From CAVWXT01 sp963759115 (lineage in GTDB: Bacteria; Planctomycetota; Planctomycetia; Pirellulales; Thermoguttaceae): a stretch of DNA of 64,000 bases. The stretch lies in assembly GCA_963759115.1 (NCBI GenBank), contig CAVWXT010000003.1, forward strand, positions 62,001 to 126,000. Direction: 5' to 3'. Shown here piece after piece: positions 1 through 9,498 of this stretch. A program made the translations under genes and the position numbers. Within the stretch, counting starts at the first letter, position 1. Every line of letters begins with the position of its first letter. Below the pieces are notes generated by a model. The model saw only the letters and a program-made list of their open reading frames with translations. It was not told the DNA's origin and made no database searches.

Positions 1-1488
1 CCGGCGCCGAGAACGTGCCGGGCGTTATCGGCCGAAACCTCCTGCGGAACCGGTTCGTAGTTGTACACCATTTGCAGCGTCAGCGTTCCGCGGTTGGGCG
101 GGGTCTTCTTGCCACCGGTCGCGGCCGGCATCGGCACCTGGCCGCGATTGATGTAGAGAGAAGTGTTCGGGCACATGACCACGTCGTGGCCGGCGCTGGC
201 GGCGGCGATGCCCCCCTTGATGCCGCGCCAACTCATCACGATGGCGTTCGGCGCCAGTCCCCCTTCGAGAATCTCGTCCCAACCGATCAGGCTCCGTCCG
301 TGGGCGTTGAGGAACTTCTCGATTCGGCGGATGAAATAGCTTTGCAGCTCTTCGTCGTTCTTGAGCCCTTCCTGGCGGATCCGCGCCTGGCACTTCTCGC
401 ATTTGTGCCAAACGGTCTTGGGGGCCTCGTCGCCGCCGACGTGGATGATCTTGCTGGGAAAGAGATCGAGGACTTCGGTGAGCACGTTCTCCAGGAACTC
501 GAAGGTCTTGTCATTGCCGGCGCAGAAGATGTCGGGAAAAATGCCGCCCTTGACCGCCGTGGTGAACGGCCCACCCGTGCAACTCAGTTCCGGGTACGCC
601 GCCAGCGCCGCCAGCGCGTGGCCGGGCATTTCGATTTCGGGCACCACGGTGATGTAGCGGGCCTTGGCGTAGGCCACGATCTCGCGGACGTCGTCCTGCG
701 TGTAGAAACCGCCATAGCGGCCGTCGGGCCCATAGGCCGTGCTCGACCTGGGATCGAGATTCCAGCCGATCTCCGAGCGCCAGGGCGCCGATCTCGGTGA
801 GCTTGGGGTACCGCTTGATCTCGATCCGCCACGCCTGGTCCTCGGTGAGGTGCCAGTGGAACGTGTTGAGCTTGTGCTGGGCCAACAGATCGAGAAAATT
901 CTTGATTTCGTCTTTGGTGAAGAAGTGGCGGCAGGCGTCGACCATCACTCCGCGCCAGCGAAACCGCGGCTGGTCTTCAATCTGCACGGCCGGCGCGGAC
1001 CACGTTACGGCCTCCTCCACCTTGCCCGGACTGAAGACCTCCGGCGGCAGGAGTTGCAACAGGGTCTGCGTGCCGTAAAACAATCCGGCCCCCTCGGCCG
1101 CAGCGATCGTCACGCCGTTGGGTGTGACCTCCAACTGATAACCTTCGGCGCCGAGGTTGGCGTTGGCGCTCTTCGTCGTCAACACAATGGCGTTGTCGAC
1201 CGGGCCGTCACCTTCGGCCGATTTCGCCTCGATGCCCAGGCCGGTGCTGCGATTGATACGCTCGGCCAACAGTCTTCCGACGTCGTCCGCAACCACCGAA
1301 TCCTTCTCGACGAGAATTACGGTATCCCTATTGAACGTGAACGCGCCTTCTTTGCGTTCCACCCGTGCAGGTTGCGGCACCAGGGCGAGGGGGGCGGCCG
1401 CCGGCTCGGCCGAGACGCCAACGCCGCAAAGCACGCCGAGAATCACTCCACAAACGCCGATCGCCAGCGGCAAGCACTTCTTGGTCAC
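1..1488 (-). CDS. GH20 beta-N-acetylhexosaminidase, 3' end beyond window, one frameshift
   Basis: Secreted glycoside hydrolase family 20 enzyme that removes terminal beta-linked GlcNAc/GalNAc. The GTG start at 1488 follows a CAGGAG ribosome site and opens an N-terminal signal peptide. A GH20b-like domain (LVPQPARVERKEG) is followed by the TIM barrel: FHWHLTEDQAWR, then HVGGDEAPK with the catalytic Asp-Glu pair (around 430-450), then GWDEIL (around 280). The frame breaks near 783-785, where an extra C in a CCC run turns GAWRSEIGW into GALALGD; the other frame continues cleanly to base 1. The gene therefore runs off the window. The family and catalytic motif are clear. The frameshift looks like a sequencing indel rather than decay, because coding conservation continues on both sides. 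Confidence 0.9.
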
Positions 1489-1631
1489 GGTAGGCTCCTG
1501 TCGTTAGGTGGGATTGGGTGGGGGGCATTTTGGCTCGGATGCCATCCGGGCCGAGCGTTGGCTATTATGGCCGCTGGGAGGCCGGGCCGCAACCTTTCCG
1601 CCCACTTTTCTCGCCTCAGACTTGGGGAGTG

Positions 1632-2416
1632 ATAGGGGTAGGGAAGGCCGGTTAAGTTCCCGGCCTCCCCTCCCTCCGAACCGGACTGGCGGATTTCCCG
1701 CATCCGGCTCTCCGGTTAGTGGTGTTACCTCGTAGAGGATTGGTGAACCGAGCGCGGGAAGGAAACAAGGTTCCTTCTCGGGATCGGCAGAAGCGAAAGG
1801 CCCTGACCTTCACGGGAAGGCCACCAACATGCAACATCGACGGTGCGGCCAATCTGAGCCAAGTTACGTGTGCCTGACGCAGTCCGTCGTGGCTAGTCGT
1901 TGCCGACACTCGCGGTACGGTGTGGTTTTGGCCGTGCGTCATGTTTCATCCCCTTTCCTGCGTCCCTTTGCTCGACGGGCATTGCCCCGCTTCCTCGCTC
2001 GTATGGACGCTCTGACTCCTGGGCGGTCGATTCTTCGTATCCTTATCAGGGACAATGAACTTCGTCCTTGTACCCGCCCAGGTCTCCTTGCTTCATGTAT
2101 CAAACCTTCCGACCGTTCCGCCTCCAACCACCTGTTGCCGCCTCTGGGGCTTGGTTTGGTTTCCCCCCGGAGCTTACGCGCGGTCTGCCGACCGCATCCC
2201 TTGCGAGGACCACAGCGTCACTTGGGCTTCGCCTTTTCCTAGCAGGCTCGCCACGACAACCGGCCGAATCGAGTTCGTCATCCTGCGGACCAGCCGTTCA
2301 CCTTCAGTTGCTCTCCACCCCCTCTCACGAGGACGCAGTTACTTTCGGTTACGAAGTTCAAACCCAATTTCGACAAGGACTTGCACCTTGCTGATTCGAT
2401 ACACTCACAAGCGCAC
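1632..2416 (-). mobile_element. ORF-less group II intron (about 785 nt)
   Basis: On the minus strand this begins with the group II 5' consensus GTGCG at 2416 and ends ...CCCCTAT at 1632. Domain V lies at 1678-1710 (GAGCCGGATGCGG, GAAA-type loop, closing CAGTCCGGTTC), followed by a domain VI hairpin at about 1640-1677. The domain I region (about 1950-2416) is strongly similar to that of the full intron at 41684-43606, for example GTCCCTGATAAGGATA and CAGGAGTCAGAGC. Only about 200 nt lie where the other copy carries its maturase, and no reverse-transcriptase motif is present. I infer an internally deleted intron that would need a maturase supplied in trans. Boundaries are by comparison of the two copies. 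Confidence 0.85.
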
Positions 2417-2484
2417 TAGGAGGCGACTCCAGTCGCCGAAAATGGGCGGAGTTCAAGGCAGTCGGCGACAGGAGTCGCCTCCTA
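2417..2484. repeat. REPIN-like palindrome pair (GGAGGCGACT family), 5' exon of the intron
   Basis: Two inverted arms, TAGGAGGCGACTCCAGTCGCC and its near-complement ending GGAGTCGCCTCCTA, each itself palindromic. The same family recurs at 7736-7803. The group II intron is inserted exactly at the left edge, directly after CTA on the minus strand. Confidence 0.8.
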
Positions 2485-2581
2485 CGAGGAAGAATCGAAC
2501 GCCCGGCGAGACTCGCCGCGGATCAAACTAGACATTGTTCACAAACTTTTGTACAATTGCGGTCTGCTTGGGGTGAACATC

Positions 2582-3016
2582 ATGAAAATCTCCGCAAAGA
2601 CCGAGTATGCGTGCATCGCCATGCTCGAACTGGCCTCCCAGTACGGCTCTGGCGAGCCGGTGCGGATTCGGCGGATTGCCGAGCGGCATGGCGTGCCGCC
2701 GCGATTCCTCGTCCAAATCCTGCTGCAACTGAAGGGGGCGGGGCTGGTCAACAGCGTTCGCGGGGCGGCCGGCGGCTATCAACTCGTCATCCCGCCCGAC
2801 AAAGTCTCTCTCGGCCGCGTGATGGAGGTCATCGACGGCGCCGCGAAGGAAGAGAGCCAGACCAGCAGTGCCTCGCCCGACTCCCTCGCCGTCAAGGTCC
2901 TGGCCCAAGCCTGGAAGGACGTCGCCGCCGTGCAACGCAAGATGCTCGACGAGATCACGCTGGCCGATCTGCTCGAACGGGCGAAGGGACAGTACGAACA
3001 GATGTATAACATCTGA
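2582..3016 (+). CDS. Rrf2-family transcriptional regulator
   Basis: 144-residue winged-helix regulator typical of Rrf2 (MKISAKTEYACIAMLELA, then RIAERHGVPPRFLVQILLQL as the recognition region). The start at 2582 is chosen because GGGGTGA lies just upstream; an earlier in-frame start exists. The three-Cys Fe-S cluster of IscR/NsrR-type members is absent, with a single Cys at residue 11. It lies 55 bp upstream of ATP sulfurylase on the same strand, so a CymR-like role in sulfur or cysteine control is the likely one (inference). A partly palindromic ATTGT...ACAAT stretch at about 2535-2557 could be an autoregulatory operator. Confidence 0.88.
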   Translation: MKISAKTEYACIAMLELASQYGSGEPVRIRRIAERHGVPPRFLVQILLQLKGAGLVNSVRGAAGGYQLVIPPDKVSLGRVMEVIDGAAKEESQTSSASPDSLAVKVLAQAWKDVAAVQRKMLDEITLADLLERAKGQYEQMYNI

Positions 3017-3071
3017 GAGTCGAGAGTTGAGAGTTGAAGGATCTTCTTCTTGGAATGAAAAGGAACTGTGA

Positions 3072-4332
3072 ATGACTTCCCTGGTGCCCCCGCATGGCGG
3101 ACTGACGGAGCCGGTGTGCCGAACCGTCGCTGCCGATGCCATCCCCGATTTTCTCGCCCATGCCAAGACGCTGCCGCAAGTGCCCGTTTCGGACGCCGAC
3201 CTGTCGACCGTCTACCGACTCGGCGACGGGGGCTTGAGCCCGCTTGTCGGACCGATGGATTCGGCCACCTACGACCGCGTACTCGATGAGTCGGTAATCG
3301 AACACGAGGGCGAACTTTCCGCCTGGACGATCCCGTTGGCCCTGCCGGTGACCGAGGCCCTGGCCAAGGGGCTTCGCCCGGGGCAGCAAGCGGCGCTCGG
3401 TGAATACCGCCGGCGAGATTGTCGCAGTGCTGGATGTTACGGATGTCTATCGTTGGGACAAGAAAAAGTACCTGCGTAGCGTCTATTTGACCGAGCGGAC
3501 CGACCATCCCGGCGGCGACATGGTGCTGAAGGCCGACGCCGACAAGACGCACCTCGTCGGCGGCACGATCCGAGTGCTGCCGCAGCCGAAAGATCCTCGC
3601 TTCGGCAAGTACGTGCTCACGCCGCGCGAGGTCCGCAAGCTGCTCGGGCAAAAGGGCTGGGAGCGCGTCGTGGCCTTTCAGACCCGCAATCCGCTGCACC
3701 GCGCCCACGAGTACGCCCTGGTGTACGGCCTGGAGACGCTGTTGCGAGCCGGCTGCAACGCCGGGGCCTGTCTGAACCCGTTGATCGGCGAGACCAAGGG
3801 GGACAACGTGGACGCCGACGTCCGCATGCACACCTACGAGGCCCTGATCCAGAACCGCTCGCTGGGCGACGGCGACAGCGATCCGGTGCTCTGGGACCGG
3901 CGGGGCGAGTCGGTGCCCGATCGCGTCATCCTGTTGGGCCTCGACATCAAGATGTTCTACGGCGGACCGAAGGAGGCGGTGATGCACGGCATCTACCGGC
4001 AGAACTTCGGCTTTACCGACATCATCATCGGCCGGAAACATGCCGACGCCCCGTACCACGACGGCACGCCCATCTGGGGCGACTTCGACGCCCAGGAAAT
4101 CTTCAACCACCTGGCGGGCGATCTGAAGATCCGGCCGCTGCTGGTCGGCTTTGCCGCGTTTTACCAGTCGCTGGGCCGGGTCGACCTGATGGACAACCAC
4201 AAGGACGAAAAGCCCGTGTTCATCTCGGGCAAGGAAGTCCGCAAGGCGCTGTTGGACGGACGGCCGGTCGATCCGCGGATCATGCGCGAGAGCACGGCCG
4301 CGATTCTCACCGCCGCGATGGCAAGGAAATAG
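3072..4332 (+). CDS. sat: ATP sulfurylase (sulfate adenylyltransferase), one frameshift
   Basis: Cytosolic enzyme making adenosine 5'-phosphosulfate from ATP and sulfate, the first step of assimilation; in sulfur oxidisers it runs in reverse. The PUA-like N-terminal domain is followed by the nucleotidyltransferase domain with the QTRNPLHRAH motif (HxxH-type ATP site) at about 3679-3708 and GRKHAD at about 4030, both intact. The total of about 420 codons fits single-domain bacterial/archaeal Sat. The frame changes by one base at about 3399-3400 (ALG | VNTAGEIVAVLDV), probably a missing base. It is co-directional with the Rrf2 gene. No kinase (CysC) domain is fused. Confidence 0.93.
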
Positions 4333-4340
4333 GAGCGAAA

Positions 4341-4418
4341 AATGATGAAGGATGACTGATGAATGATGAAGGCCGAGCCGCAGACACTCATCACTCAACA
4401 TTCAGCATTCATCATTTG
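4341..4418. repeat. TGATGAATGATGAA inverted-repeat element between sat and the permease
   Basis: ATGATGAAGGATGACTGATG...AATGATGAAGG on one side is answered by CATTCAGCATTCATCATT on the other, giving an imperfect palindrome. The same repeat vocabulary appears inside the hydrogenase gene at 13868-13978. Confidence 0.65.
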
Positions 4419-4428
4419 GCCGTACTCT

Positions 4429-4880
4429 ATGAGTCTGATCTGTATTCTCCTTGCCGTGGCCTCGGCCTTGCTGGCGGGCATCTCCAAGACCGGCCTGCCC
4501 GGCGTCTCGATTCCGGCCATCTTGCTGATGACCGAGGCCTATCCCAACGACGCCCGGCTTTCCGTCGGCGCGATCCTGCCCGTGCTGCTGGTGGGCGACG
4601 TGTTTGCCGTGGCCTGGTTTCGCCAACATGCCGATTGGGGCCGGCTGGTGCGGCTGCTGCCTTACGTGCTGGCCGGTATCTGAACCTGAGCAAGGTTCCG
4701 GCGTATTGCCTGATGGGCATCCTCACGCCTTCCATGGCGCCGCTATCGGTCGCGCTGGCGCCGGTGACGTTCGCAGGCGCTCTGCTGGGCGTGTACCTCT
4801 TGGCCCGCATCCCCCAGCGCCACTTCGACGTCCTGGCGCTGAGCCTGGCCGGCGTGGCGGCGCTGAGATTGATGGTTTAG
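4429..4880 (+). pseudogene. TSUP (TauE/SafE) family permease with internal deletion
   Basis: The first about 85 residues (MSLICILLAVASALLAGISKT, then PAILLMTEAYPNDARLSVG) are the N-terminal half of a TSUP anion exporter or importer. A stop follows at 4681-4683, and the next frame continues directly with LNLSKVPAYCLMGILTPSM and the C-terminal membrane helices. Compared with a usual length of about 250 residues, about 100 residues from the middle are missing and the frame is shifted. The neighbourhood (sat) suggests sulfate or sulfite transport originally. It is either a real deletion or an assembly collapse. Confidence 0.75.
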
Positions 4881-4910
4881 CAGCGGACACAAGGCTCTTG
4901 CTATTTTGCC

Positions 4911-5471
4911 TTATTTCGACGGCTGCTCGGGCCGGGGAGCCGTCCTTTTCTCCGCTTCTTTGGAGATCATTTCTTTGGACATGGCCTGGATCTTCGGCAT
5001 GATCTGGAGCACCCGCTTCTGCCCCAGCTTCATCGATTGTTCCATCACGGCGGGCTGCTTTCTTATGAACGCCTTTCCGGCGGGCGACTTGTAAAAGGCA
5101 AGTGCCCCTCGAAGCTCTTCCTCCGTGAACGTCTCGGCGTAGATCGAAATGTACTCGTCCTTCATCTTCTCCCAACTCAGTTCTTGGGCGACCATGTCCA
5201 TCGTCTTGTCCATTACCTTGGTCATCGCTTCGTCCCTCGACTTAGCGGCGCCCGATGGCGTGTTGCCCCCTTTCGTTGCCGGTTTCATTTTCGCCATCTG
5301 CGCCGGTATCATCTTCTTGACCATGTCAAAAGACTTCTCGACGGTTTCTTTCATGTTCATTTCATTGAGAAGTTGTTCGGCCAAGACACGCCGCGAGTCT
5401 TCCTGCGCGTTGGCGTTGCAGCCGTTTAGGCCCAACCCCGCCGCCAACACGACAACGATCAGCATTCTCAT
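4911..5471 (-). CDS. DUF2059 lipoprotein
   Basis: Start at 5471 is preferred (GGGAGA upstream; an earlier in-frame ATG lies at 5498). The signal sequence ends in a lipobox (LGLNGC), so it is probably anchored to a membrane. The body matches DUF2059: a helical region with MKDEYISIYAETFTEEELRG and ALAFYKSPAGKAF. The C-terminus is Lys/Glu-rich. Function is unknown. It is transcribed toward the permease on the opposite strand. Confidence 0.85.
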   Translation of the reverse strand: MRMLIVVVLAAGLGLNGCNANAQEDSRRVLAEQLLNEMNMKETVEKSFDMVKKMIPAQMAKMKPATKGGNTPSGAAKSRDEAMTKVMDKTMDMVAQELSWEKMKDEYISIYAETFTEEELRGALAFYKSPAGKAFIRKQPAVMEQSMKLGQKRVLQIMPKIQAMSKEMISKEAEKRTAPRPEQPSK

Positions 5472-5498
5472 AGCCGTCTCCCTTTTCTGCATTGCCAA

Positions 5499-5827
5499 GT
5501 GTGCCCCAGGAACCCTTCCAACGCACTAACCATAGCCATATTGTGATGGGCTGTCAACTGGGGCCAATCGTGGTCTACCGGCGGGTAACCCGCGATCGTT
5601 CGTCTTTCCGGGCCACCTGCACCAGGCATCCCACGGGCGCGGCTTCGGAATTTCTCCGATACACCCGCGCGAGTTGCTCCGATGGCCCCGCAGAGATTTT
5701 CCCGATTTGCAGGAGCTGCACCGCATGGCTGGTCAAGGAACTGCTGCTCGGCGATTGACGCACAGCAAAGGCGCGCCGGCAGTTGCCTGGGATGGAAGGC
5801 GGCCATGCCCTGCGTGCATCGCCCTCC
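5499..5827. other. intergenic, nothing recognised
   Basis: About 330 bp between the DUF2059 lipoprotein and the ketoacyl-synthase homologue. Open frames across it have no recognisable motif and no plausible ribosome site. No repeat of the families seen elsewhere. Confidence 0.5.
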
Positions 5828-7144
5828 TCACTCGCACCGCCGCACCATCACGGCCGCGGCCTGGCCCTGCGGAGTGACGTTCAGATTGATGAAGCTCGCG
5901 CCGGGCCGCACGTCGCCGTTGCGAACGGCGGCGATCGGACACTCGGGGTCGGGCGTGGTGTAATTGAGAATGGGGAAGAGCCGATCGTGCTGGAGGCACA
6001 GCAAGCTGGCAATCAGTTCCACCATCCCGCTGCCCGCGCCGAGATTGCCAAAGTAGCTCTTCGCCGCCGTGACCGGCAGCGGCGCGGAGCGGGCGGCGAA
6101 AACCTCTCCAATCGCCCGGGCCTCTTCGGCGTCGCTGGTCCGCGTGCTCAGGCCGTGGGCGTGCAAATGGCCGACCTCGTCGACGCTGGCCCCGGCGGCC
6201 CCCAAGACCTTTTCCAGCACGTTGACCATGGCCCGATCGCGCCGGGCGACCAACCGGCGTCCAGCCACGGAACTGCTGGCGGCGGCGATCACCTCGCCGA
6301 AGATCGTCGCGCCGCGGGACGTTGCCGCGGAGAGTTCTTCGAGCACGATGGCCCCGGCGCCTTCGCCCAGCACCATGCCGCGGCGGTCGCGGTCGAACGG
6401 CCGGCTGGCCGCGGCCGGATCGCCGTCGTCCGGAGCTACCTCTTCCTGCTGCCGGGCGTGGAGCATCTTCATCGGGTGCAAACGCGTGCCGGTCGATCCG
6501 ACGAGCATCACCTCGGCGTCGCCGCGGAGGATGATCTGATACGCTTCGCCGAGCGCCGCGTTGGCCGCGGCCTCGCGCATCGTGAGCGAGTTGTTCGGCC
6601 CGCGGAAGTCGTTGTAGATCGCCAGGTGGCTGGCCGGCATGTTAGGCAGATATTTCAGCAGCCACAGCGGCGACATCTTGGCCATCCCCTCGGTGCCCCA
6701 GCGGGCGAACTGGAACTGGCCGTGCTCGTCGAGACATTGCACGATCCCTTCGGAGAACTCCTCGGGCACGGAGAGCATGTAGTCGGCGCCGAAGGAGATG
6801 CCGATCCGCTCGGGATCGACCGCGTCAAGTTTCAACCCGGCGTCGGCCAGGGCCAATTGGGCCGCGGCCACGCCCATCTGACACTCGCGGCACATCACCT
6901 TCAAGCCCTTGCGGATGGCCTTCTTCTGCTCCTTCTCGAGGGAACCAAAGTCGTCGATTTCGCCGGTGAACTGCCGGGCCTCGGCGCCGAACGCAACCGG
7001 CATGGCTCCTGGTCCGCCAAGTGATACGGCCCCGACGCCGCTGCGGCCCTGGGAGAGCGCCTCCCACAGGGCTTCCTTGGAACTGCCCAGCGGGCTAATC
7101 AGACCCATCCCGGTGATGACGATTCGTCGCGGACTCAGACTCAT
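5828..7144 (-). CDS. beta-ketoacyl-ACP synthase homologue without the catalytic triad
   Basis: 438 residues with a full thiolase-fold ketosynthase layout (RRIVITGMGLISPLG at the N-terminus; RDRRGMVLGEGAGAIVLEEL). The nucleophile motif reads GPNNSLTMREAAAN, so Glu191 occupies the Cys position. The first His motif is kept as HAHGLST, but the second (normally GHxxGAxG) reads KSYFGNLGAGSG, with Asn for His. It is thus unlikely to condense acyl chains itself. By analogy with chain-length factors it may partner an active synthase (inference). No acyl carrier protein or other fatty-acid gene is adjacent. Confidence 0.88.
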   Translation of the reverse strand: MSLSPRRIVITGMGLISPLGSSKEALWEALSQGRSGVGAVSLGGPGAMPVAFGAEARQFTGEIDDFGSLEKEQKKAIRKGLKVMCRECQMGVAAAQLALADAGLKLDAVDPERIGISFGADYMLSVPEEFSEGIVQCLDEHGQFQFARWGTEGMAKMSPLWLLKYLPNMPASHLAIYNDFRGPNNSLTMREAAANAALGEAYQIILRGDAEVMLVGSTGTRLHPMKMLHARQQEEVAPDDGDPAAASRPFDRDRRGMVLGEGAGAIVLEELSAATSRGATIFGEVIAAASSSVAGRRLVARRDRAMVNVLEKVLGAAGASVDEVGHLHAHGLSTRTSDAEEARAIGEVFAARSAPLPVTAAKSYFGNLGAGSGMVELIASLLCLQHDRLFPILNYTTPDPECPIAAVRNGDVRPGASFINLNVTPQGQAAAVMVRRCE

Positions 7145-7958
7145 GCATACACCCTGTAAGCGGTCGGCTCTTGGCGGTCGGCTTGCCGTGACTTGGCCAC
7201 AATCCCCGGGGCCGGCGCTTGGCGACCGCGGCCGGCCGAACGCCGGCAGCGAGGCTCAATCGAACCCGCCCTTGACTAGCCCGTGCCCGGCGGAGGAGCG
7301 CCAGAATCACCTATTTTAGCCCGGCAATCGTCCGGCGTCGAGGCCGGCCGGCCCCTGTGGGGCGCACCTTGCACTTTGCCGCGGCACGGCGACCGTCGCG
7401 CGAGCGGTCGGGATTTGACTCTATTTGGCTTGCATGGGCGTCAAAGTGCGCTAGTTGGAACGAATTGGAAAGCAACTGCGCGACCCTCAGTTAAGCAGTC
7501 GGCCTCCAAGAGGCAGTCAGGAATCGACGAATTATCGAGAAAATGGGCACCTATTTGTCCCAATTCCCCTACTTTAGAGCAATCACAAAGTGCAAGGTGC
7601 GCCCCCCCTGTGCGTCCCCTGCCACGTGGCATATTATGGCCCCCAGACGTCCGTCGAACGGTCCATGATGATCAGCGGATGGTCGGTCGATGGAGAGCGG
7701 CCTCAGGGCCGATCAGTTTTCCCAAATCGGACTTGTGGGAGGCGACTCCAGTCGCCGATTTGCGGCTGTTCTGGGGCAATCGGCGACTGGAGTCGCCTCC
7801 CACAGCGAAAACTGATCGGACCTGAGAGCAGCCTGTCGGCTCTGGCTTCGGCGCCTTCCAACCGGTATGCTTCTACTTATAGCGCAGTCTGCAAGAAAGC
7901 GAAAGAAGAGTCGTTCATCTTCCGCATGTTGCCCAGCGATCGGCGAGGAGAATACGCG
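7145..7958. other. long intergenic region containing a nested palindrome
   Basis: No convincing gene. The only structured stretch is the repeat at 7708-7830, reported separately. The ribosome site GGCGAGGAG of the following hydrolase lies at 7942-7950. Confidence 0.5.
7708..7830. repeat. nested REPIN-like element (GGAGGCGACT family)
   Basis: Outer arms GCCGATCAGTTTTC and GAAAACTGATCGGA enclose an inner pair, TGGGAGGCGACTCCAGTCGCC and GGCGACTGGAGTCGCCTCCCA (7736-7803). The inner pair is the same family as 2417-2484. Confidence 0.8.
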
Positions 7959-8908
7959 ATGCACGTTAAGCGAGGGGTCTGGAACGTTTCCTGCTGCACG
8001 GCATACCTACTGGCTCTGGCGGCCGTCGGCGTCGCACAGACAACCGTGGAACAGGGCTCTCCCGCGCCGCAGGGCAAGCTCCGGCTGGCCACCTGCCAGT
8101 TCCCCGTCTGCGGCGACATCGCGACCAACGCCGACTGGATTCGCCGCCAAATCCGCGAAGCCCACGATCGCGACGCCGACCTGGTGCATTTCCCCGAGTG
8201 CGCCTGAGCGGCTATGCGGGCAACGACGTCAAGTCGCTCGGCGATCTGAATTGGGACCTGTTGCGGAAGGAAACCGAATCGGTCATGGAGCTGGCCAAGG
8301 AACTGCACGTGTGGGTCGTCCTGGGCAGCACCCACCGCCTTAGCGGCGATCACAAACCGCACAACTGCCTCTACGTCATCAATCCCCAGGGGCAGATCGC
8401 CGATCGCTACGACAAGCGCTTTTGCACGCAATCCGACTTGCGCTACTACTCGCCGGGCGATCACTTCGTCACTTTCGAGGTGAACGGCGTCAAGTGCGGC
8501 CTGCTGATCTGCTACGACGTCCGCTTCCCCGAGTTGTACCGCCAGTATGCCAAGTTGGGCGTGCAGTTGATGTTGCACTCGTTCTACAACGCGCGGGCGA
8601 AGCCCGGCAGCATTCACCCCAAGATCATGCCCGTGACCGTGCAGGGCTACGCGGGCGCGAACTACATGTTCGTTTCGATGAACAATTCCTCGACGCCGCA
8701 CAGTTGGCAGAGCCGTTTCATCTCGCCCGAAGGGCTGGTGACAGCCGAGTTGCCGTTGGACGAGCCGGGCGTGATGGTCAATCTGGTCGACACCGCAGAG
8801 AAGCTCTACGATGCGAGCGGGCCGTTCCGGCTCGATTGCATCAACGGCAAGCTCAACAGCGGCGATGCAGTGGACGATCCGCGGTCGAAAGAGCGGACGA
8901 GCTACTGA
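7959..8908 (+). CDS. secreted carbon-nitrogen (nitrilase superfamily) hydrolase, one frameshift
   Basis: Start at 7959 after GGCGAGGAG; signal peptide residues 1-26. The nitrilase catalytic set is visible: Glu in LVHFPECA, Lys in RYDKRFCTQSDLRYY, and Cys in GLLICYDVRFPE. It hydrolyses an amide or nitrile C-N bond; the substrate cannot be told. A premature TGA at 8205 arises where a C is missing from a CCC run at about 8202; the next frame continues ALSGYAGNDVKSLGDLN without loss. Total about 316 codons, normal for the family. The XRE gene starts 12 bp downstream. Confidence 0.88.
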
Positions 8909-8919
8909 GGAAATTGACC

Positions 8920-9222
8920 ATGCGGAGAATTGGATGGAATCCATCGGCGGCACGCGTCGATGAGGCGGATCTGCCGCGTCTGCCGAAGCCGGACGCCAAG
9001 GGGAACTATCCGGCCGTCGAGTACGGTTGCGCAAGCATCGCTCGAAGCATCATCCGCGATCGAGTCAAGGCGGGCCTGAACCAAAAGGAACTTGCCAAAC
9101 TCGCCGGCATTCGCGTGGAAACCCTCTGCCGCATTGAAACCGGCCGCCATCTGCCCTCACTCACCAGCGTCGATAAGATCGACAAGGCTCTCAAGAGAGC
9201 GATGAGTAAGAAGGCTCAATAG
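8920..9222 (+). CDS. XRE-family helix-turn-helix protein
   Basis: 100 residues. The C-terminal half is an XRE domain (NQKELAKLAGIRVETLCRIE). The ATG at 8920 has GAGG 10 bases upstream, overlapping the previous stop. It opens a run of three tightly spaced genes (XRE, small protein, EVE/nuclease), an arrangement like a control protein of a restriction module (inference). It could equally be a stray antitoxin. Confidence 0.82.
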   Translation: MRRIGWNPSAARVDEADLPRLPKPDAKGNYPAVEYGCASIARSIIRDRVKAGLNQKELAKLAGIRVETLCRIETGRHLPSLTSVDKIDKALKRAMSKKAQ

Positions 9223-9304
9223 CCGCTCAGGCAGTCCAATCCTCCTCCGCTCCCGCATGCTGGGGTCCATTGACATCCCGGCGTTAGGGGCTTACGTTGA
9301 GTCT

Positions 9305-9496
9305 ATGTCAAGAAAGACAAAGACCTTTGATTGCGTGGAGATGAAGAACCGGATTCAAGCCGAGCGGCTGGCGGAGTACGAGTCGCGGAAGGGTGAGTTC
9401 GCGTCGTATATCGACTTCATCAATGCAAGGGTGAAGGATTCGCACCTTGCTGAGATCGTCCGTCAGCGGGTACAGCGGCGTCACACGGAGACTTAA
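9305..9496 (+). CDS. small conserved-looking protein (TFDCVEMK type)
   Basis: 63 residues from ATG 9305 (MSRKTKTFDCVEMKNRIQ). The FDCVEMK opening resembles short proteins often found beside toxin or nuclease genes in planctomycetes and cyanobacteria (recollection, not searched). The rest is charged and helical (RLAEYESRKGEFASYIDF). Its stop (9494-9496) is two bases before the ATG of the EVE gene, so the two were translationally coupled. Function unknown. Confidence 0.6.
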   Translation: MSRKTKTFDCVEMKNRIQAERLAEYESRKGEFASYIDFINARVKDSHLAEIVRQRVQRRHTET

Positions 9497-9498
9497 GA

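Noticed and set aside
15..800. A 261-residue plus-strand open frame over the GH20 gene
   Set aside because: It is antisense to clear GH20 coding with catalytic motifs; long opposite-strand frames are expected in GC-rich DNA.
2055..2531. Open frames in the first group II intron
   Set aside because: They lie antisense in ribozyme domain I shared with the other intron; no reverse-transcriptase motif.
5468..5806. 112-residue minus-strand frame upstream of the DUF2059 gene
   Set aside because: Overlaps the DUF2059 start, lacks a ribosome site and has no hydrophobic core or motif.
5783..7024. 413-residue plus-strand frame opposite the ketoacyl-synthase homologue
   Set aside because: No motif, His/Arg/Gly-rich composition of an antisense frame, and the minus strand is clearly coding.
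7283..7825. 180-residue open frame across the intergenic palindrome
   Set aside because: It reads through the REPIN-like repeat, has no ribosome site and no recognisable domain.
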